NCBI GenBank assembly: GCA_934747965.1
Contig: CAKVHI010000009.1
Span: 1-12,808 of the forward strand
Source of the DNA: an uncultured Clostridia bacterium
GTDB taxonomy: Bacteria > Bacillota > Clostridia > Christensenellales > UBA1242
DNA length: 12,808 bases
Direction of reading: 5' to 3'
Shown: one piece after another, positions 1 to 6,435 of the stretch
Layout: every line of letters begins with the position of its first letter
Numbering within the stretch: the first letter of the stretch is position 1
The notes under the pieces: generated by a model
Databases searched by the model: none
Seen by the model: only the letters and a program-made list of their open reading frames with translations
Told to the model about the DNA's origin: nothing
Made by a program: the position numbers and the translations under genes

Positions 1-1
1 T

Positions 2-874
2 AGCGATGGTACAAAAACAGGGAATACATTAAATGTTTATGTATTCGACAGAGCAAAAACCTATAAACAAAGCGACACAACAAAAACCGAATTGACAGGT
101 AGTGATTTAAAGAATGTTGGAAAGTTGTCTGCGGGGGATACCAACGCACAAAATCTAACAATATCAGCAAAGATAGATGAAAATTTTGAAGAGCAAGGCA
201 TAAAAACCACCGTATATTGCAAAATCTTTGCCATACAACAAGCAAACATAAGTGAAACCGATGCAAGAGCCGAAATAATGGGCAATATCGTTGGACTAGA
301 CACAAGTAAGTATAAATATGTGAATTACCTTGAAAGTTCGGGAGAACAATATATTGATACGGGATATGTACCAAATGAAAACTCTAAATTTGATGTTATG
401 TTTATGGTTAATGAAGACAATGTAAAAAATGATTGCCCATTATTTGGAGCAAGAAAGTTAAATATGCTTAATTCTTATACATTTTGGTGTCATGGGGAAG
501 GTTATGGCGCAAAATCCACGTTAATTTTTAATGATAGAGGTTGTACAGTAAATAATTTTGAATTAAATGTAAAACAAACTGTCATGCTAGAAAATGGTAA
601 ATATACAATCAATGGAATGACTACCACATTTACAAAATCTCCTTCGGGTACTCCGAACACAAATTTAATTTTATTTGGTTTAAATGAAGGTGGTTCTATT
701 GATAGTCGTAAATTTTATGGTTATGTTTATGATTTTAAAATTTATGATAATAACAGTTTAGTGCGAAATTTCGTTCCATGTTTAAGAAACAGCGACAATA
801 AGCCGGGAATGTATGACACAGTTAGTCGAACATTTTTTGCAAATGCTGGCACTGGAGAATTCACATGGGGTTAA
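2..874 (+). CDS. C-terminal part of a LamG-like domain surface or phage-type protein (5' end outside window)
   Basis: The frame is open from base 2 without a stop, so the gene enters from the left and about 291 residues are visible; no internal start needs to be invoked. The first ~95 residues are polar and beta-rich, with no recognised motif. From about residue 105 (NYLESSGEQYIDTGYVP) to the end (FYGYVYDFKIYDNNSLVRNF, then the closing GTGEFTWG) the sequence has the typical look of a LamG/concanavalin A-like jelly-roll domain common in surface and phage structural proteins of gut Firmicutes. The domain suggests glycan or host-surface binding; the true ligand is unknown. No sortase motif or membrane anchor follows; the protein ends right after the domain. 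T content rises from about 20% in the first 300 bases to 46% at 661-780, suggesting a mosaic gene. The gene is convergent with recF. Confidence 0.8.
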   Translation, partial: SDGTKTGNTLNVYVFDRAKTYKQSDTTKTELTGSDLKNVGKLSAGDTNAQNLTISAKIDENFEEQGIKTTVYCKIFAIQQANISETDARAEIMGNIVGLDTSKYKYVNYLESSGEQYIDTGYVPNENSKFDVMFMVNEDNVKNDCPLFGARKLNMLNSYTFWCHGEGYGAKSTLIFNDRGCTVNNFELNVKQTVMLENGKYTINGMTTTFTKSPSGTPNTNLILFGLNEGGSIDSRKFYGYVYDFKIYDNNSLVRNFVPCLRNSDNKPGMYDTVSRTFFANAGTGEFTWG

Positions 875-894
875 AAATTTAACCGTAAAATAAG

Positions 895-925
895 CGGAAA
901 GATTATAAAACAATCTTTCCGTTTT
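895..925. terminator. Bidirectional terminator between LamG-type gene and recF
   Basis: A perfect 10-bp stem, CGGAAAGATT (895-904) with AATCTTTCCG (912-921) and a 7-nt loop, is followed on the plus strand by TTTTC and TATTTT. The minus strand also has a weaker T-rich run (CTTATTTTA) after the hairpin, so it can serve both convergent genes. The recF stop codon (903-905) lies in the end of the stem and the loop. Confidence 0.8.
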
Positions 926-1994
926 CTATTTTAATAATTTTTGCATTATTTTTTATCATATCAAATTTTGTTGTTGTAATTATTGTTTGAACATTTTTAA
1001 CTCTTTCAAAAAGTTTTTGCTTTCGGTTTTCATCAAGTTCACTAAAAACATCATCTAAAAGCAGAATAGGATATTCTTTAAAAACTTCTTTAAAAATTTC
1101 AAGCTCGGCAAGTTTTATTGAAAGCAAACTTGTTCGTTGCTGACCTTGACTTCCAAAACTTTTAACTTCCATGTTGTTTAAAAATATTTTTATATCATCT
1201 CGGTGCGGACCTACAGTGGTATATTTTAGTTTTAAATCTTTTTCATGGCTTAAAGTTAATTTTTCAAGCAAAATTTTTTCAATTTCATTTAAAGATTTTT
1301 CTTTAAAATTATCACAAGAAGAATATTCAATTACTAAATTTTCTTTGCCACTAGAAAGAAAAGAATGTTCCTTTTTCGAAAGTAAATCAAGTTTATTAAT
1401 AAATTCTAATCTAAAAGATATAATTTCACTTGCAATTTTTGCAAGTTGATAGTCCCAAATAGGAAGAGTGTCTTCCAAAACCTGAATATTATCCGTTGAC
1501 TTTAAAAGTTTGTTTCTTTCTTTTAAAATTTTGTTATATTTGATTAAGGCATTGTAGTAGTCTTTGCTAAGTTGAGAAATATCAACATCCAAAAATCTTC
1601 GTCTATCTTCTGGGGCTTCTTTAACAAGTTTAAGCTCATTTGGGGAAAAAAATACGCAAGCCAAATTTCCAAGCATAGAACTTGTTTTTGTTATGTTAAT
1701 TTCGTTTAGTTTAACAAATTTTTGATTGTTTTTAAATTCAATGTTAATAGTGTTATTCCCATTATTTTTTTCAAAATCAACCAAAATTTTGGCGTTTATG
1801 CTTTGTGTTTTAATCATTTCTTTTTCATTTTTGGTCTTAAAACTTTTGCCGATGCATGAAAAATATATGCTCTCGAGTAAATTTGTTTTTCCTTGAGCAT
1901 TGTCGCCCAAAAGAATATTAATTTTGTCGCTCAAAACAAATCTTTCATAGGCGTAATTTCTGAAATTTCTTAATTCCACAAAATTTATCTGCAT
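903..1994 (-). CDS. recF: DNA replication and repair protein RecF
   Basis: The protein is 363 aa, the usual RecF length. RecF is an ABC-type ATPase of the SMC/Rad50 class that works with RecO and RecR to load RecA on gapped DNA. Visible motifs are the N-terminal signature VELRNFRNY (6-14), Walker A GDNAQGKT (30-37), the ABC signature FGSQGQQRTS (from 280) and Walker B ILLLDDVFSELDE with D314/D315. All catalytic elements appear intact. The ATG at 1994 gives the normal RecF N-terminus; no Shine-Dalgarno precedes it, and a consensus promoter ends only 9 nt upstream, so the mRNA may be leaderless. In many bacteria recF lies downstream of dnaA-dnaN on the same strand; here it is divergent from dnaA and dnaN is absent from the window. 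It ends in a terminator shared with the convergent gene. Confidence 0.96.
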   Translation of the reverse strand: MQINFVELRNFRNYAYERFVLSDKINILLGDNAQGKTNLLESIYFSCIGKSFKTKNEKEMIKTQSINAKILVDFEKNNGNNTINIEFKNNQKFVKLNEINITKTSSMLGNLACVFFSPNELKLVKEAPEDRRRFLDVDISQLSKDYYNALIKYNKILKERNKLLKSTDNIQVLEDTLPIWDYQLAKIASEIISFRLEFINKLDLLSKKEHSFLSSGKENLVIEYSSCDNFKEKSLNEIEKILLEKLTLSHEKDLKLKYTTVGPHRDDIKIFLNNMEVKSFGSQGQQRTSLLSIKLAELEIFKEVFKEYPILLLDDVFSELDENRKQKLFERVKNVQTIITTTKFDMIKNNAKIIKIENGKIVL

Positions 1995-2003
1995 ATATTT
2001 TTT

Positions 2004-2032
2004 ATTATATCAAAATTAAAAAATTTTTTCAA
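2004..2032 (-). promoter_or_regulatory. recF promoter, probably giving a leaderless transcript
   Basis: Read on the minus strand: -35 TTGAAA (2027-2032), 17-bp spacer, perfect -10 TATAAT (2004-2009). The expected start of transcription is around base 1997, only about 3 nt before the recF ATG at 1994. No ribosome binding site fits in that space. Confidence 0.75.
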
Positions 2033-2091
2033 ATAATATTTAATTTTTAATTTTGTTGTTTTAATTTGAAAAAAACTAAACTTTAATTTAA

Positions 2092-2120
2092 TTGACAAAA
2101 GTTATTTGTTGCGATAAAAT
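2092..2120 (+). promoter_or_regulatory. dnaA promoter
   Basis: A perfect -35 TTGACA (2092-2097), 17-bp spacer and -10 TAAAAT (2115-2120) lie directly before dnaA. The predicted start near 2127 leaves a leader of about 17 nt that contains the ribosome binding site AAAAGGA (2131-2137). No DnaA box is visible next to it, so DnaA autoregulation is not supported by the sequence. Confidence 0.85.
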
Positions 2121-2143
2121 AAAACTACTTAAAAGGACAAAAT

Positions 2144-3514
2144 ATGATAAAATTAAGTGAAAATTGGAATAATGTTTTAAGTTTGCTTGAAAAAGAAGTT
2201 ACGGCGGTAAGTTTCGACCTTTGGCTTAAAACATTAAAACCTTTAGCGGTTAAAGATGATGAAATTATAATTTATGCTCAAAGTGAAGCGTGTAAAAACC
2301 AATGTGAGCGTAATTTTTTGAGTTTAATTCGTTTTGCATTAGACACTACATTTAAAAACGAATATAAAGGCTTCAAAATTATTACGGGCGAAGAAGAAAA
2401 AAATAAATATACCGAGCACGAACTTGTTGGCGAAGTGCCTGAAAAAGAACATAAGGTTATGTCTAGTTTCAGAACAAATTTGAATAGTAAATATACTTTT
2501 TCTAACTTTGTTGTTGGAAAAAGCAACCAAATTGTTTACGCCGCTGCAAAAAATGTTGCTGACTATCCAAGTGCAAGATTTAATCCGCTTTTTATTTATG
2601 GCGGGGTTGGGCTTGGCAAAACACATCTTCTTCATGCTATAGGCAATCAAATCACACAAGATAATCCAGACATGAAAGTTTTGTATGTTACTTGCGAACA
2701 ATTTACTAATGACTATATTGATGCGATCAGAAGCAACTTTAAAGATAATGCAATCTCTGTTTTTAGAGATAAATATCGAAATGTTGATGTTTTGCTTATG
2801 GATGATATTCAATTTATTTCAAAAAAAATTGAAACACAAGAAAATTTCTTTCACACATTTAATGACCTTTATGGGCAAAACAAACAAATAGTTATTGCAA
2901 GCGACCGTCCTCCAAAGGAAATTGAAACCTTAAGTGATAGGCTTAGAAGCAGGTTTGCTTCTGGCATGATTCAAGATATTGGTCAACCTGATTTTGAAAC
3001 AAGAGTTGCAATCTTGATGAAAAAGGCACAACTTGAAAATTTTAATGTTCAAAGTGAAGTTATTGATTATCTTGCTGAAAAGTATGACACAAATGTTCGA
3101 GAGTTAGAGGGATGTTTGAGTAAGGTTGTGTTTTATGCAAATTTAATAGGGCATCATTTTGCAGGAATTGAAGACGCGAAAATCGCACTTAAAAATTTTG
3201 AGGAAGACAACACTCCAAAAATTACAATAGAAAAGATAATTAATGTGTGCTGTGATTATTATCATGTTGATCGTGATGATTTGGTTGGAAAAAAGAAAAG
3301 CAAAGAAATTGTTGATCCAAGACAAATTTGTATGTATTTAATTACAGAAATTTTAAACACACCGCTAAAGACTATTGGAGGGGTGTTCGGGAGAGATCAC
3401 ACAACCGTTATGCATGCAAGAGATAAAGTTACAAGAATGATTAAAGATGACTCAAATTTGAAAATCGAAATTTCTGAACTTAAAGAAATAATAAAGCAAA
3501 AGCAAGAAAACTAA
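2144..3514 (+). CDS. dnaA: Chromosomal replication initiator protein DnaA
   Basis: The protein is 456 aa, full length for DnaA. DnaA binds DnaA boxes at oriC, oligomerises with ATP and melts the origin. Domain I (about 1-85; FDLWLKTLKPL) is the helicase-loading and self-association domain; a short variable linker follows. The AAA+ domain III starts near 115 with Walker A GGVGLGKT (153-160), Walker B LLMDDIQF (D220, D221) and the arginine-finger box SDRLRSRF (264-271). Domain IV carries the DNA-binding signature GRDHTTVMHARDKV (D418-H419-T420-T421). All hallmarks are intact. Start ATG 2144 is set by AAAAGGA 7 nt upstream. The gene is divergent from recF and followed by an SPFH protein gene rather than dnaN, an unusual neighbourhood. 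Confidence 0.98.
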   Translation: MIKLSENWNNVLSLLEKEVTAVSFDLWLKTLKPLAVKDDEIIIYAQSEACKNQCERNFLSLIRFALDTTFKNEYKGFKIITGEEEKNKYTEHELVGEVPEKEHKVMSSFRTNLNSKYTFSNFVVGKSNQIVYAAAKNVADYPSARFNPLFIYGGVGLGKTHLLHAIGNQITQDNPDMKVLYVTCEQFTNDYIDAIRSNFKDNAISVFRDKYRNVDVLLMDDIQFISKKIETQENFFHTFNDLYGQNKQIVIASDRPPKEIETLSDRLRSRFASGMIQDIGQPDFETRVAILMKKAQLENFNVQSEVIDYLAEKYDTNVRELEGCLSKVVFYANLIGHHFAGIEDAKIALKNFEEDNTPKITIEKIINVCCDYYHVDRDDLVGKKKSKEIVDPRQICMYLITEILNTPLKTIGGVFGRDHTTVMHARDKVTRMIKDDSNLKIEISELKEIIKQKQEN

Positions 3515-3541
3515 ATTATTTAAAATTTTTTGTTGCTTGCT

Positions 3542-3571
3542 TTGACAAAATGTTAATAAATTTGATAAGAT
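3542..3571 (+). promoter_or_regulatory. Promoter of the SPFH/zinc-ribbon operon
   Basis: Perfect -35 TTGACA (3542-3547), 18-bp spacer and an extended -10, TGATAAGAT (TG at 3563-3564, hexamer TAAGAT 3566-3571). It lies in the 84-bp gap after dnaA. I see no clear terminator after dnaA, so read-through from dnaA is also possible. Confidence 0.7.
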
Positions 3572-3598
3572 ATAAATATATAATAAAAGGAGATAATT

Positions 3599-4726
3599 AT
3601 GGGATTATTTAAAAAAATTAAAAGACAACTTTTGGAAGTTATTGAATATAAAAATGAAGACAGAAATCAAATTGTTTGGCGTTTTCCACTAACGGAGCGA
3701 GATGAGATTATGAATCAATCAACCTTGGTTGTTCGTGAAAGTCAAGTTGCAGTTTTTGTTCATAAAGGCATAATTTGTGATGTTTTTAATCCGGGCACAT
3801 ACAAATTAACAACAGAAAACATTCCGTTTTTAACAAAACTTTTAAGTTTGCCAACTGGCTTTAACAGTCCAATTAAGGCAGAAGTTTATTTTGTGAACAC
3901 CCGTCAATTTACAGGCTTAAAATGGGGCACTCAAAATCCTATTATGCTTAGGGATGCAGACTTTGGTAACATCCGCCTTCGTGGTTATGGTGTTTATTCA
4001 ATCAAAGTTGATGATGCAAGAACATTTATGAAAGAAATGTTTGGCACGCACTCTGCTTTTAGCGTTGATGATGTTTGCGGGCAACTTAAACCTATGCTTC
4101 TTTCAGGTCTTGCTGACAGTGTTGGCGAAAGCAAAGTTAGTGCTTTAGACCTTGCAAGCAAATATACAGAACTTGCCGAAATTGTAAAAAAATCTAATGA
4201 AGAAAATTTTAAAAATTTAGGTTTGTCGCTTTGCTCTTTTGTTATTGAAAATTTATCTTTGCCAGAAGAAGTTGAAAAGGCTCTTGATGAAAGAACAAAA
4301 CTTGGTGTTATGGAAGACAAAATTGGCACATACACAAGATTGAAAGCCGCAGATGCTTTGAAAGATGCTGCAAACAATCCAAGCGGAAACAACTTGGCGG
4401 GTCTTGGAATTGGTCTTTCTGCAGGGGCTTCGATGGGTAACATTTTTGCTCAAAACTTAAGTGGCGAAAATCCTGAAAAAACTGAAAATTTTGCTGTTTG
4501 CAACAACTGCGGGGCAAAAATCAAAAAAGGTGCAAAATTCTGCAGTGAATGTGGCGAAAAACAAGTTGTTTGTTGCCCTAATTGTGGAACAGAAATAAAG
4601 AAAAACGCAAAATTTTGCCCAGAATGCGGAACAAAATTAGGTGAAAAAGCAAGAGTTTGTGAATGTGGCGAAAAATTAACAAAAGATGATAAATTTTGTA
4701 AGAATTGTGGAAAAGAAGTTAAATAA
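3599..4726 (+). CDS. SPFH-domain protein with three C-terminal zinc ribbons (YdjI / 'virion core protein' type)
   Basis: The protein is 375 aa with no signal peptide or membrane segment. Residues 1 to about 250 match what I know of the bacterial YdjI-type SPFH family: MGLFKKIK start, VWRFP, LVVRESQVAVFV, TENIPFLTKLL, AEVYFVN, KWGTQNP, then a helical tail. In Bacillus subtilis YdjI belongs to the pspA-ydjGHI membrane-stress operon. A Gly/Ala-rich linker (about 255-290) leads to three zinc ribbons: C301/C304/C315/C318, C326/C329/C340/C343, and C354/C356/C367/C370. The third has a CxC first knuckle instead of CxxC. Start ATG 3599 follows AAGGAG (3587-3592) at good spacing. The next gene begins directly at its stop codon (TAA-ATG), indicating coupled translation. 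A scaffold role at the membrane is inferred. Confidence 0.85.
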   Translation: MGLFKKIKRQLLEVIEYKNEDRNQIVWRFPLTERDEIMNQSTLVVRESQVAVFVHKGIICDVFNPGTYKLTTENIPFLTKLLSLPTGFNSPIKAEVYFVNTRQFTGLKWGTQNPIMLRDADFGNIRLRGYGVYSIKVDDARTFMKEMFGTHSAFSVDDVCGQLKPMLLSGLADSVGESKVSALDLASKYTELAEIVKKSNEENFKNLGLSLCSFVIENLSLPEEVEKALDERTKLGVMEDKIGTYTRLKAADALKDAANNPSGNNLAGLGIGLSAGASMGNIFAQNLSGENPEKTENFAVCNNCGAKIKKGAKFCSECGEKQVVCCPNCGTEIKKNAKFCPECGTKLGEKARVCECGEKLTKDDKFCKNCGKEVK

Positions 4727-5782
4727 ATGAGTGTAAAAAAATCTAATTTAAAATGTCTTGGCTGTGGTGGAGAATTGAAGTTTTCTCCTGAAAGTCAGGC
4801 ATTAGTTTGCACAATTTGTGGAAGAAATCATAAGTTTGAAACAAAAAATAATGTTCTTAAATTTGATTATGACAAAGAAAAATTAAAATCTATCGACAAA
4901 TCTAAAAGTGCCAAAACCACAAATTGTTCTAATTGCGGTGCAAGCCTTAGTGTAAATGAGAGAGAAATAACCAAAACTTGTCCTTACTGTGAAAGCAATT
5001 TTGTTTTGGATAAAACAGAGATAGTCGGTCTAAAACCAAACAGTATTATTCCTTTTACTTTTTCAAAAGAAAAAGCAATTCAATATTACAAAAAAAATGT
5101 AAAACACAAATGGTTTTTGCCAAATAAGTTTAAAAAAAATCCTAATGTTGATAATGTTAATGGAACATACATTTCATGTTTTTCGTTTGACAGCAACACT
5201 GTTTCAGAATATAACGGTGCGTTGTCCATAGACCACACTGAATATGTTAATGGCAAAACTTATGTCCGAACAGAAACCAAACATATAAGCGGAACAAAAA
5301 ACTTAAATTTTGAAAATTTTTTGGTTGAAAGCAGTAGCCTTACTAACCAAACATCTTTTGAAGAAATAAAACCTTATGTTGTAAATTCGGATACTTGTTT
5401 TGAATATGATGAAAACTTTTTGCGTGGCTATAGTGTTGAAAGTTATGACAATGATGTTAATAGTTGTAAACAAATTAGTGAGCAACTTATGAAAGTGCAA
5501 ATAAAAAATAGTATCTTGTCGCGTTACCACTATTCAAGAGTTCAATATTTCAATTTAACAACAACTTTTGATAATAATAAATATTCATATATTTTGCTTC
5601 CAATTTATTTTATAAATTTTAATTACAAAAACAAGAATTATCGAACATATCTTAACGGTCAAACGGGCAAAATAGGAAATGACCTTCCAAAAAGTAAGGT
5701 TAAAATTACTTTTGCTGTTTTGCTAGGAATTTTGTTTGTTGTTGGGATGATTTTGCTTTTTATGTTTTTGCCAGAAGGATAA
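4727..5782 (+). CDS. Zinc-ribbon protein with C-terminal membrane anchor (YdjG-like)
   Basis: The protein is 351 aa. Two TFIIB-like zinc ribbons open it: C10/C13/C28/C31 and C67/C70/C85/C88. A roughly 200-residue domain of unknown function follows (about 105-320; includes KHKWFLPNKFKKNPN and YSYILLPIYFINFNYKNKNY). One hydrophobic helix lies near the C-terminus (about 327-347, ITFAVLLGILFVVGMILLF), leaving a 3-4 residue tail. This is the layout of membrane zinc-ribbon proteins such as B. subtilis YdjG that pair with the SPFH protein YdjI. Its ATG abuts the stop of the upstream gene (TAAATG) and it has no good ribosome binding site, so it is probably translated by coupling. A partner role in recruiting the SPFH protein to the membrane is inference. 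A strong terminator follows at 5800. Confidence 0.75.
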   Translation: MSVKKSNLKCLGCGGELKFSPESQALVCTICGRNHKFETKNNVLKFDYDKEKLKSIDKSKSAKTTNCSNCGASLSVNEREITKTCPYCESNFVLDKTEIVGLKPNSIIPFTFSKEKAIQYYKKNVKHKWFLPNKFKKNPNVDNVNGTYISCFSFDSNTVSEYNGALSIDHTEYVNGKTYVRTETKHISGTKNLNFENFLVESSSLTNQTSFEEIKPYVVNSDTCFEYDENFLRGYSVESYDNDVNSCKQISEQLMKVQIKNSILSRYHYSRVQYFNLTTTFDNNKYSYILLPIYFINFNYKNKNYRTYLNGQTGKIGNDLPKSKVKITFAVLLGILFVVGMILLFMFLPEG

Positions 5783-5799
5783 AAACAATATAATAATAT

Positions 5800-5826
5800 A
5801 AAAAACTCTTTTAGAAGAGTTTTTTT
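5800..5826 (+). terminator. Rho-independent terminator of the SPFH/zinc-ribbon operon
   Basis: An 11-bp stem, AAAAAACTCTT (5800-5810) with AAGAGTTTTTT (5815-5825), a TTAG loop and a T run to 5826. It lies 18 nt after the stop codon at 5782. Confidence 0.9.
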
Positions 5827-5869
5827 AATGCTAAATTTTTATAAATAAAATCTTTTTTATGTTATCGGT

Positions 5870-5909
5870 AGTTGCCTAGAAGCGTGCGAAGTCACGCTTA
5901 CCAGCAACT
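5870..5909. repeat. GC-rich nested hairpin element in the 5827-6027 intergenic stretch
   Basis: An outer stem AGTTGC (5870-5875)/GCAACT (5904-5909) encloses an inner 7-bp stem AAGCGTG (5880-5886)/CACGCTT (5893-5899) with loop CGAAGT; internal loops are CTAG and ACCA. Bases 5871-5910 are 55% GC by count, against AT-rich surroundings. No promoter, U-tract or reading frame goes with it. It could be a REP-like palindromic element or part of a structured RNA. Confidence 0.5.
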
Positions 5910-5925
5910 GATGTCATTTCAAACA

Positions 5926-5999
5926 GTGATGTCGTTTAGAAAACGGAGTTTGCAAACGAAAACTTGATTTGTGAAAAAAAATAAACAAAGCAACATCAC
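5926..5999. repeat. Long-range inverted repeat next to the GC-rich hairpin
   Basis: GTGATGT (5926-5932) is the exact complement of ACATCAC (5993-5999), 60 bp apart. The enclosed stretch has a CGTTT/AAACG hairpin (5933-5945) and a perfect 10-bp palindrome GTTTGCAAAC (5948-5957). A second TGATGTC occurs at 5909-5915. It may belong to the same element as 5870-5909. No gene is seen between 5827 and 6027. Confidence 0.35.
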
Positions 6000-6027
6000 A
6001 TAGTTTTAATAAGAAATGATTAAAAAA

Positions 6028-6291
6028 CTAATTTTTTTCGTTAAATTCTTTCATTCCTTTTTCAACTTGACTTTTAAAACTTGGGTCTAGCATAAACAAA
6101 AGTGATAATAATTCTCCAACATGAATTTCCTCCTCACTTTTTATTGAAAGCCAAGTGTTTTTTGCTGTTTGACTTGTTGCACCTTTTGCGTGTTCATCGT
6201 ACTGAATGATTGCTTCTAATTCGCCAACAAGATCTAGTGCGGCTTTGTTAAAATCATCAGTTGTGTTAAGTTTAAAACTTTTATAAAACAT
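6028..6291 (-). CDS. Short ferritin-like protein resembling encapsulated ferritin (EncFtn)
   Basis: The protein is 87 aa and forms two predicted helices. Visible are the helix 1 motif GELEAIIQYDEHA (23-35) and the helix 2 motif SEEEIHVGELLSLLFMLDP (52-70). EncFtn proteins place metal ligands in an EELEA..W motif and an ExxH motif with 30 residues between key glutamates. Here E24, E26, E54 and H57 have exactly that spacing, with Q30 where EncFtn usually has Trp. EncFtn is an iron-oxidising half-ferritin that dimerises to make its di-iron site inside encapsulin shells. No encapsulin gene is visible in this window, and no C-terminal encapsulin-targeting peptide is obvious. The start is firm: AAAGGAGG lies 8 nt before the ATG. 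A generic rubrerythrin-like protein is the alternative. It is divergent from the ATPase gene. Confidence 0.7.
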   Translation of the reverse strand: MFYKSFKLNTTDDFNKAALDLVGELEAIIQYDEHAKGATSQTAKNTWLSIKSEEEIHVGELLSLLFMLDPSFKSQVEKGMKEFNEKN

Positions 6292-6323
6292 ATTTTTTCC
6301 TCCTTTTTTTGTATATGAAAAAT

Positions 6324-6346
6324 AATATTTAAAATGTTAAAATATT
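6324..6346. promoter_or_regulatory. Imperfect AT-only palindrome upstream of the ferritin-like gene (possible operator)
   Basis: AATATTT (6324-6330) and AAATATT (6340-6346) are inverted copies around a 9-nt centre, 33 bp upstream of the ferritin-like start. Iron or peroxide regulators (Fur, PerR) bind AT-rich inverted repeats, but such sequences also arise by chance in DNA this AT-rich. Confidence 0.2.
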
Positions 6347-6421
6347 TATCATAAAATAAACGAAAAAATAAAAAAATTGCTAAATCTTTTATAATTGTTT
6401 TTATTTTTGCAAATTAATATA

Positions 6422-6427
6422 TATAAT
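6422..6427 (+). promoter_or_regulatory. -10 element of the P-type ATPase gene
   Basis: A perfect TATAAT lies 8 nt before the ATG at 6436. At 17-bp spacing the -35 position reads TTTTAT (6399-6404), a weak match. No ribosome binding site lies between the -10 and the ATG, so a leaderless transcript is predicted if this is the true promoter and start. Confidence 0.5.
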
Positions 6428-6435
6428 ATAAATAT

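Noticed and set aside
2339..2812. Long minus-strand open frame opposite dnaA (157 codons)
   Set aside because: It lies wholly antisense to the conserved dnaA sequence, has no promoter or ribosome binding site, and reads as low-complexity; the same holds for antisense frames over the SPFH gene, the ATPase and typA.
3490..3540. Terminator hairpin at the end of dnaA (AAAGCAAAAGCAA with TTGCTTGCTTT)
   Set aside because: The stem has a 2-nt bulge and a loop of more than 20 nt, no U-tract follows, and it runs into the next promoter.
6388..6402. PerR-like box TTATAATTGTTTTTA before the ATPase gene
   Set aside because: Only the left half-site is exact, 11 of 14 overall, and such matches are frequent in DNA of this composition.
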